Shown in pieces: positions 7,890 through 15,713 of a DNA stretch of 17,595 nucleotides; the stretch's first letter is position 1, and each line of letters opens with the position of its first letter. The stretch spans positions 1 through 17,595 of the forward strand of contig PWFZ01000402.1 of assembly GCA_003555185.1 (NCBI GenBank), given 5' to 3'. The notes under the pieces were generated by a model, which was not told the DNA's origin, searched no databases, and was given only the letters and a program-made list of their open reading frames with translations. The stretch is from Balneolaceae bacterium. Its GTDB lineage: Bacteria > Bacteroidota > Rhodothermia > Balneolales > Balneolaceae. The translations under genes were made by a program, and so were the position numbers.

Positions 7890-8026
7890 TGAGCGTTTTT
7901 AGAATTGATCATTCCAAAATTGAGCATAGTTAAGCCGGCCCATTTAGATTTGAGCTTTCTAAATCGGATACTTAGTAGCTGAGCAACTTCGGAACTGAGC
8001 GTTTTTATTTAGAGCGTTTTGAGAAC
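7890..8026. repeat. Degenerate ~15-bp repeat array, leader of the GH5/FN3 gene
   Basis: On the plus strand, units start at 7890, 7906, 7921, 7936, 7951, 7966, 7980, 7996 and 8011, with spacings of 14-16. Most begin TGAGC or TGATC, followed by T-rich then A-rich sequence (example TGAGCGTTTTTAGAAT). The units at 7936 and 7966 are the most diverged. In the mRNA sense each unit ends GCTCA. The array starts 3 bp before the start codon and fills the leader or promoter. A homologous array of the same length precedes the next GH5 gene. Confidence 0.7.
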
Positions 8027-8102
8027 TCGATAAACCTTTTATGTAAGTCTTACCGATTACATTCAATCTTACGTTGATTGAAATTTCACTACATCGAATT
8101 AT

Positions 8103-8128
8103 AAACCGAGCGCATAAAAGCCCGGTTT
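8103..8128 (-). terminator. Stem-loop after the second GH5 gene
   Basis: Arms AAACCGAGC (8103-8111) and GCCCGGTTT (8120-8128) pair on the minus-strand transcript with one G-U pair and an 8-nt loop, 15 nt after the stop at 8143. The following sequence is not a clean T-tract (ATAATTCG), so it may be a weak terminator or an mRNA 3'-end stabiliser. Confidence 0.45.
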
Positions 8129-8142
8129 ACTTACATTCGGCC

Positions 8143-9429
8143 TTACTTAATGTTCTTCATATTGGTAACATGTTCCTGAAACTTCATATAGAGGTCGGCA
8201 TCTGCACGGCCTGCGGGATAACAAATATTACCACCGAATTCCCAGCATTTTGTGCCGTCTGCAACTAACTGCCATAACAAATTTCCATCTATCTGTATAC
8301 TTTCAGCATGCTCGTATAAGGCATCATACATTGCATGTACGTTGTCATCAGCAAAACCAGGAAATCCAAACTCACCGATCACAAATGGTTTGCCATGGCT
8401 GTTGGCAATTTCCTGATGATCATCAAGCCATGCGCGTTGTGCTACGAGCATTTCGTCATCTACAGTGGTTCCAAACCCAAATTCATTTGGATACCAATGA
8501 GCTGTTCCAAAATCTATTTCAGGGATAGCCATGTTAAGTACATAACTTGTGCCATTTTCGGACCGAAGTGGATAGGTATTTTTGTAATCTTCAACAGTAT
8601 ATTCTGATGGAGTGCCCTCATCAAACCCTTCCTCACCGGTAGACACCAAGTGATTTGAATCTATCGACTTAATATACTGAGCCATTTCCTGGTACCAGTC
8701 GCGTAGAACCTGTGGATCACCGCCTGCATTTCTACCTTCATTCATTATTTGCCATGCAAATATTGCAGGTTCATCTTTATATTTCACTCCTGTTACGGTA
8801 TTTACCCGGTTCAGCAGCATATCGATGTAATCCTTAAACCATTGTTGGGTTTGACTGTTAGAGATAAAGAACTCCATATCGCGGGATGGGTTTGACGCAC
8901 CCGCCCAGGTGTTATACTGACAAATACCGCCTAATTCATCCCAATAATTGATAAATGGGATGATGAATTTCACGCCGTGTTCTTTCCCTTTGGCAATTAC
9001 ATTATCAAGATCCCGAAGTGCTTCTTCGCTATATTCGCCGGGCGCTGTTTGCATAACGTTTTCATCAGGATCGTTTTTACTGTATCCACAGTCGTAACCA
9101 TCATAAAACCCCCACATCCGAATTACCGAAATTCCCGTGTCCTCAAACAGCTTAAAAGCCCGGTCTACAACCGATGAGTTTAACTTTTCATAATTGGGCA
9201 GATAATAAGCATTGGTACCGGCAAAATGATAGGCCTCATTATCCAGTACAAAACCAGAGTTTTGTACCTCAACAAATGAGCTGTTTACCGGTTCTTCAGT
9301 ACCTGTAATATCCCCGTCACCGGATGGATTTACTTCGTTTAGATCTGTGTTCGATGAAACTGAGTCGCATTGGGTTAAAATGGCTAATACCAAAATAACA
9401 GGTACAACCAACTTTAAGATTGGTTTCAT
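8143..9429 (-). CDS. GH5 (mannanase-like) glycoside hydrolase lipoprotein, short form
   Basis: 428 aa from the ATG at 9429. An ATG three codons upstream (9438) is possible, but 9429 matches the start of the paralogue at 7887 and leaves the upstream ATG inside the repeat array. The signal ends AILTQC and is followed by DS, the same atypical Gln-Cys lipobox as the paralogue. After an acidic linker of about 25 residues the catalytic domain follows directly; the FN3 modules are absent. Numbered from 9429, the acid/base is E231 in QIMNEGR and the nucleophile E353 in VIGEFGFP. Blocks such as WDELGGICQYNTWAGASNPS are identical to the larger enzyme, so this is a recent duplication. Predicted surface-bound endo-glycanase. 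Confidence 0.9.
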   Translation of the reverse strand: MKPILKLVVPVILVLAILTQCDSVSSNTDLNEVNPSGDGDITGTEEPVNSSFVEVQNSGFVLDNEAYHFAGTNAYYLPNYEKLNSSVVDRAFKLFEDTGISVIRMWGFYDGYDCGYSKNDPDENVMQTAPGEYSEEALRDLDNVIAKGKEHGVKFIIPFINYWDELGGICQYNTWAGASNPSRDMEFFISNSQTQQWFKDYIDMLLNRVNTVTGVKYKDEPAIFAWQIMNEGRNAGGDPQVLRDWYQEMAQYIKSIDSNHLVSTGEEGFDEGTPSEYTVEDYKNTYPLRSENGTSYVLNMAIPEIDFGTAHWYPNEFGFGTTVDDEMLVAQRAWLDDHQEIANSHGKPFVIGEFGFPGFADDNVHAMYDALYEHAESIQIDGNLLWQLVADGTKCWEFGGNICYPAGRADADLYMKFQEHVTNMKNIK

Positions 9430-9431
9430 GT

Positions 9432-9570
9432 TGAGCATTTTTTAGAATTGAGCACTAAAACTGATCATTCTACAGCAGGCCATTTTGGACTTGAGCTTTC
9501 CAAAAGCAGAGCGCCTTAGAAATGATCAGCTTTAGATTAATTGAGCTTTTTTGTTTGGACTAATTACTTC
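9432..9570. repeat. Degenerate ~15-bp repeat array, leader of the short GH5 gene
   Basis: Plus-strand units start at 9432, 9449, 9462, 9477, 9492, 9508, 9523, 9542 and 9556, with spacings of 13-19 and mostly 15. Most start TGAGC, AGAGC or TGATC. Units 1, 4 and 5 align closely with units 1, 4 and 5 of the 7890 array (for example TGAGCATTTTTTAGAAT and TGAGCTTTCCAAAAGC), showing shared origin. Other units differ in length and order (TGATCATTC is unit 3 here and unit 2 there), so the array has been remodelled since duplication. Confidence 0.7.
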
Positions 9571-9794
9571 TGTTTAAAGCATTTTGTATCAGCAGAAATT
9601 ATTTACGAAATTTTGCAAATAATTTTTGCGTGGAGTCTCTTAAGCTCAATGCACCAATTATGTTTCATTAATTTTCCAAAAAAATGACAAGAGAATTTAT
9701 CCGCCCCGATAAATAAAAGACAAACAATTATTTATCGGAATATTAAAATTAGAGGCCTTTAATAAACGGTTATAGTAGTATTCGCCTTAAGTAT

Positions 9795-9822
9795 AAATAT
9801 AGTTTTATATTGAACTATATTT
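9795..9822 (-). terminator. AT-rich inverted repeat after the operon-end GH5 gene
   Basis: AAATATAGTT (9795-9804) and AACTATATTT (9813-9822) are perfect 10-bp inverted arms around 8 bp, about 70 bp past the stop at 9890. The stem is AT-only apart from one G-C pair and is followed on the minus strand by ATACTTAAGG, so termination is uncertain; it could instead be an operator. Confidence 0.35.
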
Positions 9823-9889
9823 GAAAGGAAACAAGGTTCCAGAATTGCATGGAAATAGAAAAGAATAACAGGCAATCCTTATGCTCATA

Positions 9890-11146
9890 TTATTGAGCTC
9901 TAGGGACGTACTGAACATTTTCGACATGCTGCATAAATGTTTTGAAGAGATGAGTGTCTTCTCTGCCACCGGGCCAGCAAATATTCCCTCCATATTCCGG
10001 ACACTTTACATAGTCGGCGGTTAATTGCCAGAATAAACTTCCGTCCAGTTTAATCTCTTCGGCTGTGCGCCATAAAGATGTATACATGGCAACCACCCTT
10101 TCATCACCCCACCCTGGGAACCCATATTCTCCTAAAACAAAAGGTTTCCCGTAATCAGCGGCGATTCTTTGATGATCGGTTAGCCACGCATTCTGAGCTC
10201 TTAAAAGATTTTCTGTGATATTATATCCAAACCCAAATTCCGATGGATACCAATGAGCATTTCCATAATCAATTTCAGGTATGGCTGTGTTCATTACATA
10301 ACTCGTTCCTTCATTCGCTCGCAGTGCATATGTATTACTGTATTCACTTAAACTATACTGGTCGGGAGTGTTATGGTCGAACCCTTCCTCCCCGGTGCCT
10401 ACCAAATGATTTGGATCGATTGATTTGATGTACTGTGCCATTTCACGGTACCAATCGCGAAGTATTTTTGGATCCTGTCCCCTGTTTCGCCCTTCATTCA
10501 TTATTTGCCACGAGAATATTGCCGGCTCATCTTTGTAAGCAACACCGGTATAAGTGTTCACACGGTTCAGAAGCATTTTAATATAATTCCGAAACCATTC
10601 CTGGGTCTTATCATTCGAAAGAAAAAATTCCATATTCTGTGATGGTTTTTCGGCTCCTGCCCACGTATTATACTGGCATATGCCTCCCAACTCATCCCAA
10701 AAATTAATAAAGGGCAGTATAAATCGAATATTCTGCCGTTTACCTCGGGCAATTATATAATCAAGATGGCGTAAAGCCTCCTCATTATAGATCCCCGGAG
10801 CAACCTGAATAACATTTTCATTGTCATCTACAGCGCTGTATCCACAGTCGAACCCATCGTAAAAAGCCCACATTCGTACAACCGTAATACCGGCTACATT
10901 AAAGGCATTAAACGCTCTTTCCACTACTGTAGGGTCTAGCTTTTTATAATTGGGCAGATAGTAGGCGTTGGTGCCGACAAAACGAAATTCACCTCCATTT
11001 AATAAAAATGTCCCCTCAGAAACTTCTGCGAAAGACGTCATTTTATCGGGCGGGTTATAAAAATTATCTTGCAGTTCTAAAAACGGTGATACAGCAAGTA
11101 CAACGAGAAACCATACATATATTAAATTTATTCCCTTGATCGTCAT
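9890..11146 (-). CDS. GH5 (mannanase-like) glycoside hydrolase, operon-encoded third copy
   Basis: 418 aa. The N-terminus (about 1-22) is a signal peptide or membrane anchor without a lipobox Cys, unlike its two paralogues. The catalytic domain starts near residue 37. The acid/base is E218 in QIMNEGR and the nucleophile E340 in VLGEYGFP; AHWYP (297-301) and FWQLTAD are conserved. It differs from the other two at many positions (GEYGFP instead of GEFGFP), so it is the older branch. It starts 12 bp after the GNAT gene and is the last gene of the EPS operon, so its expression is tied to EPS export. A role in trimming or releasing the cognate polymer is an inference from position. Confidence 0.9.
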   Translation of the reverse strand: MTIKGINLIYVWFLVVLAVSPFLELQDNFYNPPDKMTSFAEVSEGTFLLNGGEFRFVGTNAYYLPNYKKLDPTVVERAFNAFNVAGITVVRMWAFYDGFDCGYSAVDDNENVIQVAPGIYNEEALRHLDYIIARGKRQNIRFILPFINFWDELGGICQYNTWAGAEKPSQNMEFFLSNDKTQEWFRNYIKMLLNRVNTYTGVAYKDEPAIFSWQIMNEGRNRGQDPKILRDWYREMAQYIKSIDPNHLVGTGEEGFDHNTPDQYSLSEYSNTYALRANEGTSYVMNTAIPEIDYGNAHWYPSEFGFGYNITENLLRAQNAWLTDHQRIAADYGKPFVLGEYGFPGWGDERVVAMYTSLWRTAEEIKLDGSLFWQLTADYVKCPEYGGNICWPGGREDTHLFKTFMQHVENVQYVPRAQ

Positions 11147-11158
11147 GTTATAAATGTT

Positions 11159-11932
11159 CTAAAGTTCGATAGTGATTGCATTCCTATGCTGATAGGTTTT
11201 TTGAGAGAAAATCTCTTTTTTAACCCCCATTTGCTGATTATATATTTTAAGAAGTTTTTCAGGTACAGGATGAAAAGATACAGTGTGGCGAAAAAAGAAC
11301 ATTCTGCTTTTTCTCAAAATATATGGTTCGAAACCGGAACGGTGACAGCCCTTTAAAGAAGGAATGTTATTTACATCAACAAATGTAATTACCCATCTTA
11401 CATTCAATGATTCTGCTTTTTTCGCGATTTCTGCCATGGCAGCGGGCATAATTCTAAGTCCGCTAAAATCAGGATTAGCGTAAGCCCCCTCTAATAATGC
11501 TTCCGAATCCTTTAGAGTCGGAAATATACCTTTAAAAAATTCTGATACTTTTTCTCTGTGTTGGTAACCAATTAACCACTGCATGTAGCAAGGCTTTTCA
11601 TGGTTGGCGAGGGCAACATAACAGGTTGGTATCTCAGCATCTACCATTGCCTTCTGCCTGGCGATAAGCCGCGGGTCAACAGGGTTCTTAGCTGTGTTTT
11701 CAAGCAGATCGGGCACATCTACTTCTTTTAAAGGCCGTATAGACAAATCAACTCTTGCCGACGGTGACTCGAATTCTGCCTCTAAATCTCTTTTCAAACC
11801 AAAAGATAGCGAAGTTGAATAAATTCGATTTGTAAGTTCTTTAAAAAAAATTTGAAAATCTCCATTTAAGATAAGTTGCCATGCATTTTTCAGTGAAGAA
11901 AGTGTAAGATTGTATGAATGTTTTTTTAACAT
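11159..11932 (-). CDS. GNAT-like acyltransferase of the EPS operon
   Basis: 257 aa, no signal peptide. Residues about 60-215 have a GNAT-like pattern: a substrate-recognition opening (LSIRPLKEVDVPDLL), a central strand region (CYVALANHEKPCYMQWLIG), then WVITFVDVNNIPSLKGCHRSGFEPY (about 179-203), where N-x-x-S-L-x-x-x-x-x-x-GF is the usual C-terminal GNAT signature. The classic acetyl-CoA loop R/QxxGxG/A is only poorly kept (SGLRIMPAAMAEIA). It may acylate a sugar or amino-sugar precursor. A good ribosome site, AAAGGGAG, lies about 8 nt before the ATG, and the gap to the preceding gene is 18 bp. The N-terminal about 55 and C-terminal about 40 residues are unassigned. Confidence 0.7.
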   Translation of the reverse strand: MLKKHSYNLTLSSLKNAWQLILNGDFQIFFKELTNRIYSTSLSFGLKRDLEAEFESPSARVDLSIRPLKEVDVPDLLENTAKNPVDPRLIARQKAMVDAEIPTCYVALANHEKPCYMQWLIGYQHREKVSEFFKGIFPTLKDSEALLEGAYANPDFSGLRIMPAAMAEIAKKAESLNVRWVITFVDVNNIPSLKGCHRSGFEPYILRKSRMFFFRHTVSFHPVPEKLLKIYNQQMGVKKEIFSQKTYQHRNAITIEL

Positions 11933-11950
11933 AGTTGTTCTCCCTTTATA

Positions 11951-13876
11951 TTAATGTGATACGACAATCGTATCGGGTGCTGCCTCTACCAAATTTTCCG
12001 AATTATTCAAATCCTTAAAACTTACGTTCAGCTTTTTAATCGTAATGTCTTGTCTTAGTGCAATCTCTCTTAACCGTTTTAGATTTTCGCTCTTGATATT
12101 TTCGTCACAGAGTAATACAGAGTCTATTTTTTTACTCAGATCTGTTTTCTTTAATTTCCAATGTCCGCCCAACACAGGATAACCATATATTATTTTGCCC
12201 TCTAAGTTTGGATCATCATCCAGAAATCCGACTACCTTAATTTCATTTTTACGCGAGTTAATTATTTTATGCAGCAACATAGTTCCGTTTTCTCCGGCAC
12301 CATAAATGAGGACATTTTCTCCCGAATCTTTATCCCTGTTAAACCAAAAGCTTAGTGCCTGGTATGCCATTCTGAATCCAAGGACAAAGGTTAGGAGGAA
12401 ATAAAAATTTAAAATCAGAAACTGTACAGTTATTGTAAATGGAAGCACTTTTGTCACCGAAAGAACAACTGCTGTAGCAATCATAGAGTAGAATACCGAG
12501 CCGATGATGTTCAGCACATTCCCTATTCCAAACTGATTCATTTTTTCCCGGTACAGGCCGCTAATCCATAATGTAGCAAACTGTACCGTTAGTAAAATCG
12601 CCAGTGTATTTTCAAAACTTAATAGCTCAACTGATACCGGATTTATACTTCGCACCAGGGCATAGCTAAGTGCGTAGGAAGCAGTGATGAACATAATATC
12701 AGCCATACGAATGAGGGCCGAACGATTTAATATCCATTTTTCGTAGAATGGCATCATTAACCCATTATTGAAAATAGCCATTTCGCGATAACGAAGTTGT
12801 TTTATCCCCATAAATAGAATTACGACCACTGCAATTGCGAGTGCTACAAGCCTTTCAACTGTATCTATTTGTGTGTAAAGCAGAGCACTGATTGCGAATA
12901 ATATGGACACACCGTAAAGTACTAACACTGTGCCTTTGTGGCTCAATCCCATTGATAAAAGCCTGTGGTGAATATGAGATTTATCCGGAGTAAACATGCC
13001 GTGTAGCCGGCGAGTAAGAGATTGTGGTTTACCTTCCGGATTTCTCTGCAAAAAGCTACCCATGAGCCTTCTCAACATCGAAATAAGTGTATCTGCAATA
13101 GGAAGTGCGAGCACCAAAATCGGGAAAAAAAGAGCGAAACCGGTTGTCAATTTTGCCGTTGTTTGTATTGATAATAGTGCCAGGGCGAATCCAATAATAA
13201 GGCTGCCTGAATCACCTAAAAATATTTTTGCAGGATTGAAATTGTATCTTAAAAATCCAATCAAAGATCCTGCAATGATAAGTGATAATAATGCTGGTAC
13301 TACGTGCCCTGAAATTGCTGACACTGTAAATATTGCCAAACAGGCAATTGCGCCCCCTCCGGCGGTAAGTCCATCCAGGCCGTCAATGAGATTAAATGCA
13401 TTTGTAATACCTACAATCCAAAGGATAGTAAGTGGGAAATCGATAATTTCAACATTCAAAACTCCCATGCTTATGGGATTCGTAATGATGGATATTTTAA
13501 AACCTGCGAAATAGATAATGGCTGCCAGCAGAAGCTGCACGCCAAATTTTATTTCGGGAGAAAGGGGTTTAAGATCATCCCAAAAACCAAGAGTGAACAG
13601 GGCAACGAAACAGAAGCCTATAACAGCCGCAGTTCTGGTGTTTTCGATAAGATGAGTTAACAGATCCGGGAATAGAAAGTAAACAACTGAAACAGATACT
13701 ATCGAACTGAGAAAAATTGCCAATCCGCCAATTCGAGGCATAGTGCGAGTATGAACTTTGCGATCACCGGGCTCATCGGTCGCACCAATTCTAAAGGCAA
13801 ACCTGATGACCAGCGGAGTGATCAGCAGTGAAAGCAGAACCGGCAGCAAAAAAGCGATAATAAACGTGGTAATCAT
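11951..13876 (-). CDS. WecA-type glycosyl-1-phosphate transferase fused to CapD-like nucleotide-binding module
   Basis: 641 aa polytopic membrane protein. Residues 1-360 are a WecA/MraY-family transferase: RKVHTRTMPRIGG (39-51), GFWDDLKPLS (98-106, D100/D101), NAFNLIDGLDGLTAGG (159-174), FLGDSGS (219-225) and HIHHR (301-305). It should move a sugar-1-phosphate from a UDP-sugar to undecaprenyl phosphate and so start EPS repeat units. Residues about 385-510 add further membrane helices, and 518-620 form a Rossmann-like domain (NVLIYGAGENG at 521-531, VVGFLDDDP at 548-556) as in the N-terminal half of CapD/FlaA1-type or WbaP-type proteins. The C-terminal dehydratase or transferase domain of those families is absent. 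Average WecA is about 350 aa, so this is a true fusion in one open frame. Confidence 0.88.
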   Translation of the reverse strand: MITTFIIAFLLPVLLSLLITPLVIRFAFRIGATDEPGDRKVHTRTMPRIGGLAIFLSSIVSVSVVYFLFPDLLTHLIENTRTAAVIGFCFVALFTLGFWDDLKPLSPEIKFGVQLLLAAIIYFAGFKISIITNPISMGVLNVEIIDFPLTILWIVGITNAFNLIDGLDGLTAGGGAIACLAIFTVSAISGHVVPALLSLIIAGSLIGFLRYNFNPAKIFLGDSGSLIIGFALALLSIQTTAKLTTGFALFFPILVLALPIADTLISMLRRLMGSFLQRNPEGKPQSLTRRLHGMFTPDKSHIHHRLLSMGLSHKGTVLVLYGVSILFAISALLYTQIDTVERLVALAIAVVVILFMGIKQLRYREMAIFNNGLMMPFYEKWILNRSALIRMADIMFITASYALSYALVRSINPVSVELLSFENTLAILLTVQFATLWISGLYREKMNQFGIGNVLNIIGSVFYSMIATAVVLSVTKVLPFTITVQFLILNFYFLLTFVLGFRMAYQALSFWFNRDKDSGENVLIYGAGENGTMLLHKIINSRKNEIKVVGFLDDDPNLEGKIIYGYPVLGGHWKLKKTDLSKKIDSVLLCDENIKSENLKRLREIALRQDITIKKLNVSFKDLNNSENLVEAAPDTIVVSH

Positions 13877-13918
13877 AAAGGTTCTGACTAGTGGTTATTG
13901 TTTCTTGTACGGCATCGT

Positions 13919-14737
13919 TTACAAGTTATAAGGTAGTTTCCAGTTCATAGAAAATGGCAGGTGGTGACTCTCAATTACCTCTCCATGCGAAAGTACTGCC
14001 CCTTGTATAATGGCATTTTTCAACTGCCTTACATTTCCCGGCCAAGAGTAGAGTATGCATTCATTAATGGCTGCCTGAGACATGCTTAGACTATCCCAAT
14101 CCGGCTCAGTCAATTTTGCTTCTTCTAAAAAGGTTCTGATTAACAGAGGAATATCTTCTTTCCTTTCTCGCAATGGTGGCAGCATTATCGACATAGGATT
14201 GAGAGATTTTAACAGCTTACTCCACACCTCGGTTTTCGTTAAACACTGGAATGCATCCTGGCTAATGGAAATAATTAGCCTGGGTGAAAGTGCCGGATTA
14301 TACTTGAAAAGTTGATTACAGCCTCTTGTATAGGAATCAATTACATTGAGCATAAATGAACTGGATAACTCCGAAAACTGATCCAGATACAGAATACCAC
14401 CACCGGCTTTTTCCAATACATCATATTTAATTTGTAAATGCTCATTTTCGAAGTGAATATGCTCCCAGAATGCATCTTTAAATTCAGCTTCATTAACGTC
14501 GATGCAGTAAAATGAATGAAATGGACCATCTGATCTATTGCTGTAACTATGAATACTATGTGCCAGCCTTTTTTTACCCACACCAATTTCACCTATTAGT
14601 ATCACATGCTTTTCCAGGCGGGCAATACTTTTTACTTTTTTAAAAATATCTTTCATCAGGGAGCTCTCTGTATGGAAACTATTCCGCTCTGATTGATTAT
14701 TTTTTTGTTGTGTAAGATTATTTGATGAGGCGATCAT
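13919..14737 (-). CDS. Degenerate sigma-54-activator-like AAA+ protein in the EPS operon
   Basis: 272 aa. The fold signature of a sigma-54 activator AAA+ domain is clear: Walker A GEIGVGKK (49-56), GGGILYLDQFSEL (112-124), MLPPLRERKEDIPLL (185-199) and WPGNVRQLKN (232-241). Key parts are missing. The GAFTGA loop is replaced by sequence around FENEHL (96-101), Walker B reads D119-Q120 instead of D-E, the FREDLFYRL arginine-finger segment is gone (VWSKLLKSLN instead) and there is no helix-turn-helix. It may bind ATP but should not remodel sigma-54 or bind DNA. It lies 4 bp after the PorV-like gene and 42 bp before the WecA fusion. It may be a partner or inhibitor of the intact activator at 4496; that is an inference. 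Confidence 0.85.
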   Translation of the reverse strand: MIASSNNLTQQKNNQSERNSFHTESSLMKDIFKKVKSIARLEKHVILIGEIGVGKKRLAHSIHSYSNRSDGPFHSFYCIDVNEAEFKDAFWEHIHFENEHLQIKYDVLEKAGGGILYLDQFSELSSSFMLNVIDSYTRGCNQLFKYNPALSPRLIISISQDAFQCLTKTEVWSKLLKSLNPMSIMLPPLRERKEDIPLLIRTFLEEAKLTEPDWDSLSMSQAAINECILYSWPGNVRQLKNAIIQGAVLSHGEVIESHHLPFSMNWKLPYNL

Positions 14738-14741
14738 AGCA

Positions 14742-15713
14742 TTAAAATTGAAAGGTTAGTCCTAGTTGGTGAAAGTTTTCCCCTCTTTGGTCTCTGGGCG
14801 CAACCATGTAGTCGAGGATAAAAGGACCAGTATCAAATCCGATTCCAAGACGCGGAATAAATTCAGACAGGCCAATGTGAAATATTGCGCCACTCCTGAT
14901 GGCGAAATATGGAAATGGCAGAAGTTCAATTCCTCCTTTGTACCAAATACCGTCTTCACCAAACCGCTTTTCGTTCGCAAGCGATATAGAAAGAAATGTT
15001 CTCCTGTTGGTGTTGAAGCGAAATGTAGAACCTAGTTCAAGTTTCTGCCCCAGTCTTTGGTTATATAGATTGGTTTCTCCCGCTTCGTTAATTAAATAAT
15101 GTGCATCTCTGCCAATCCCTCTAAAAGACAACCCATAAGAAATGTTTTCGGCCGGTGCGTAAACAAGGCCTAAATCGGCAAAGTAGGTTAGGAATTCTGT
15201 CTCATCATTGAAGGTGTATGACAAGCTTTGAAGTATTCCTACGCTAAACACCTCGGTTACAGCATAAGCATACGCTAAATCTGCATGATATTGCTCCACA
15301 TCCGGTTCGGGTAACCGGGCTGAACCGCGGTAGTTAATTTCATCGAACCCGCTCATTGTTAACCCTGCTCTTGCAGTAAAATGATGCCGGTCAATAATTA
15401 TCGTAGGCAGTGTGAAATCGTGCTGCATTAAATTTGTATCCCAATTATGGTAAGAATTAAACTGGGCATCTCTCCCGTTGTTAAACAGTCCGGAAAGAGC
15501 CGGGTTTATTCCAATCGAAGTGCGTCCGTACGCATCGGCCAGTGTTGCACTTCCCATCGACAATGTTCGTGTATCAAATTTATGTACCCGTAACGAACCC
15601 TCATTGTCTCCTGTTTCTGTTTGCGCTATAGCAAAAGGCTGACAAAAGAGAACGAAAATAAAAGAAAGGGCAATCAGGATCTTTGAATAATATGTTGGTC
15701 TTATATTCATCAT
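14742..15713 (-). CDS. PorV/PorQ-like outer-membrane beta-barrel protein
   Basis: 323 aa. Signal peptide about 1-30 (cleavage after FAIA, before QTETG). The mature start has the hallmark of PorV/PorQ-type barrels, MGSATLADAYGRTSIGINPALSGL (52-75, the MG.A..A..D....I..NPA pattern), followed by alternating amphipathic strands and a C-terminal LGLTFQF ending in Phe, an outer-membrane insertion signal. In Bacteroidota such proteins assist type IX secretion or act as FadL-like channels. Here the position directly after the wza-like gene suggests a role with EPS export or attachment. Its ATG shares one base with the wza stop (TAATG), so translation is coupled. A second ATG is the next codon. Confidence 0.8.
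   Translation of the reverse strand: MMNIRPTYYSKILIALSFIFVLFCQPFAIAQTETGDNEGSLRVHKFDTRTLSMGSATLADAYGRTSIGINPALSGLFNNGRDAQFNSYHNWDTNLMQHDFTLPTIIIDRHHFTARAGLTMSGFDEINYRGSARLPEPDVEQYHADLAYAYAVTEVFSVGILQSLSYTFNDETEFLTYFADLGLVYAPAENISYGLSFRGIGRDAHYLINEAGETNLYNQRLGQKLELGSTFRFNTNRRTFLSISLANEKRFGEDGIWYKGGIELLPFPYFAIRSGAIFHIGLSEFIPRLGIGFDTGPFILDYMVAPRDQRGENFHQLGLTFQF

Larger units (their letters stand above)
9430..9889. other. Intergenic region between two GH5 genes
   Basis: It contains the degenerate repeat array (9432-9570) next to the downstream gene and an AT-rich 10-bp inverted repeat (9795-9822) behind the upstream gene. The middle, 9575-9790, is AT-rich with no ORF and no promoter I can name. 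A promoter for the short GH5 gene probably lies there or within the array. Confidence 0.5.

Noticed and set aside
7890-8026. Repeat array as CRISPR
   Set aside because: Units are about 15 bp, degenerate and contiguous, with no spacers and no cas genes in the window.
7890-8026. Repeat array as decayed pentapeptide-repeat coding sequence (15 bp = 5 codons)
   Set aside because: Unit lengths of 13-19 bp break the frame, stops occur in the frames tried, and the position right at two start codons fits a leader better. Not fully excluded.
9430-9438. ATG at 9438 as start of the short GH5 gene
   Set aside because: It lies within the first repeat unit, and the paralogue starts at the position equivalent to 9429.
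12996-13514. 172-codon plus-strand ORF
   Set aside because: Antisense of the WecA-like domain, whose motifs are clear; no domain or ribosome site of its own.
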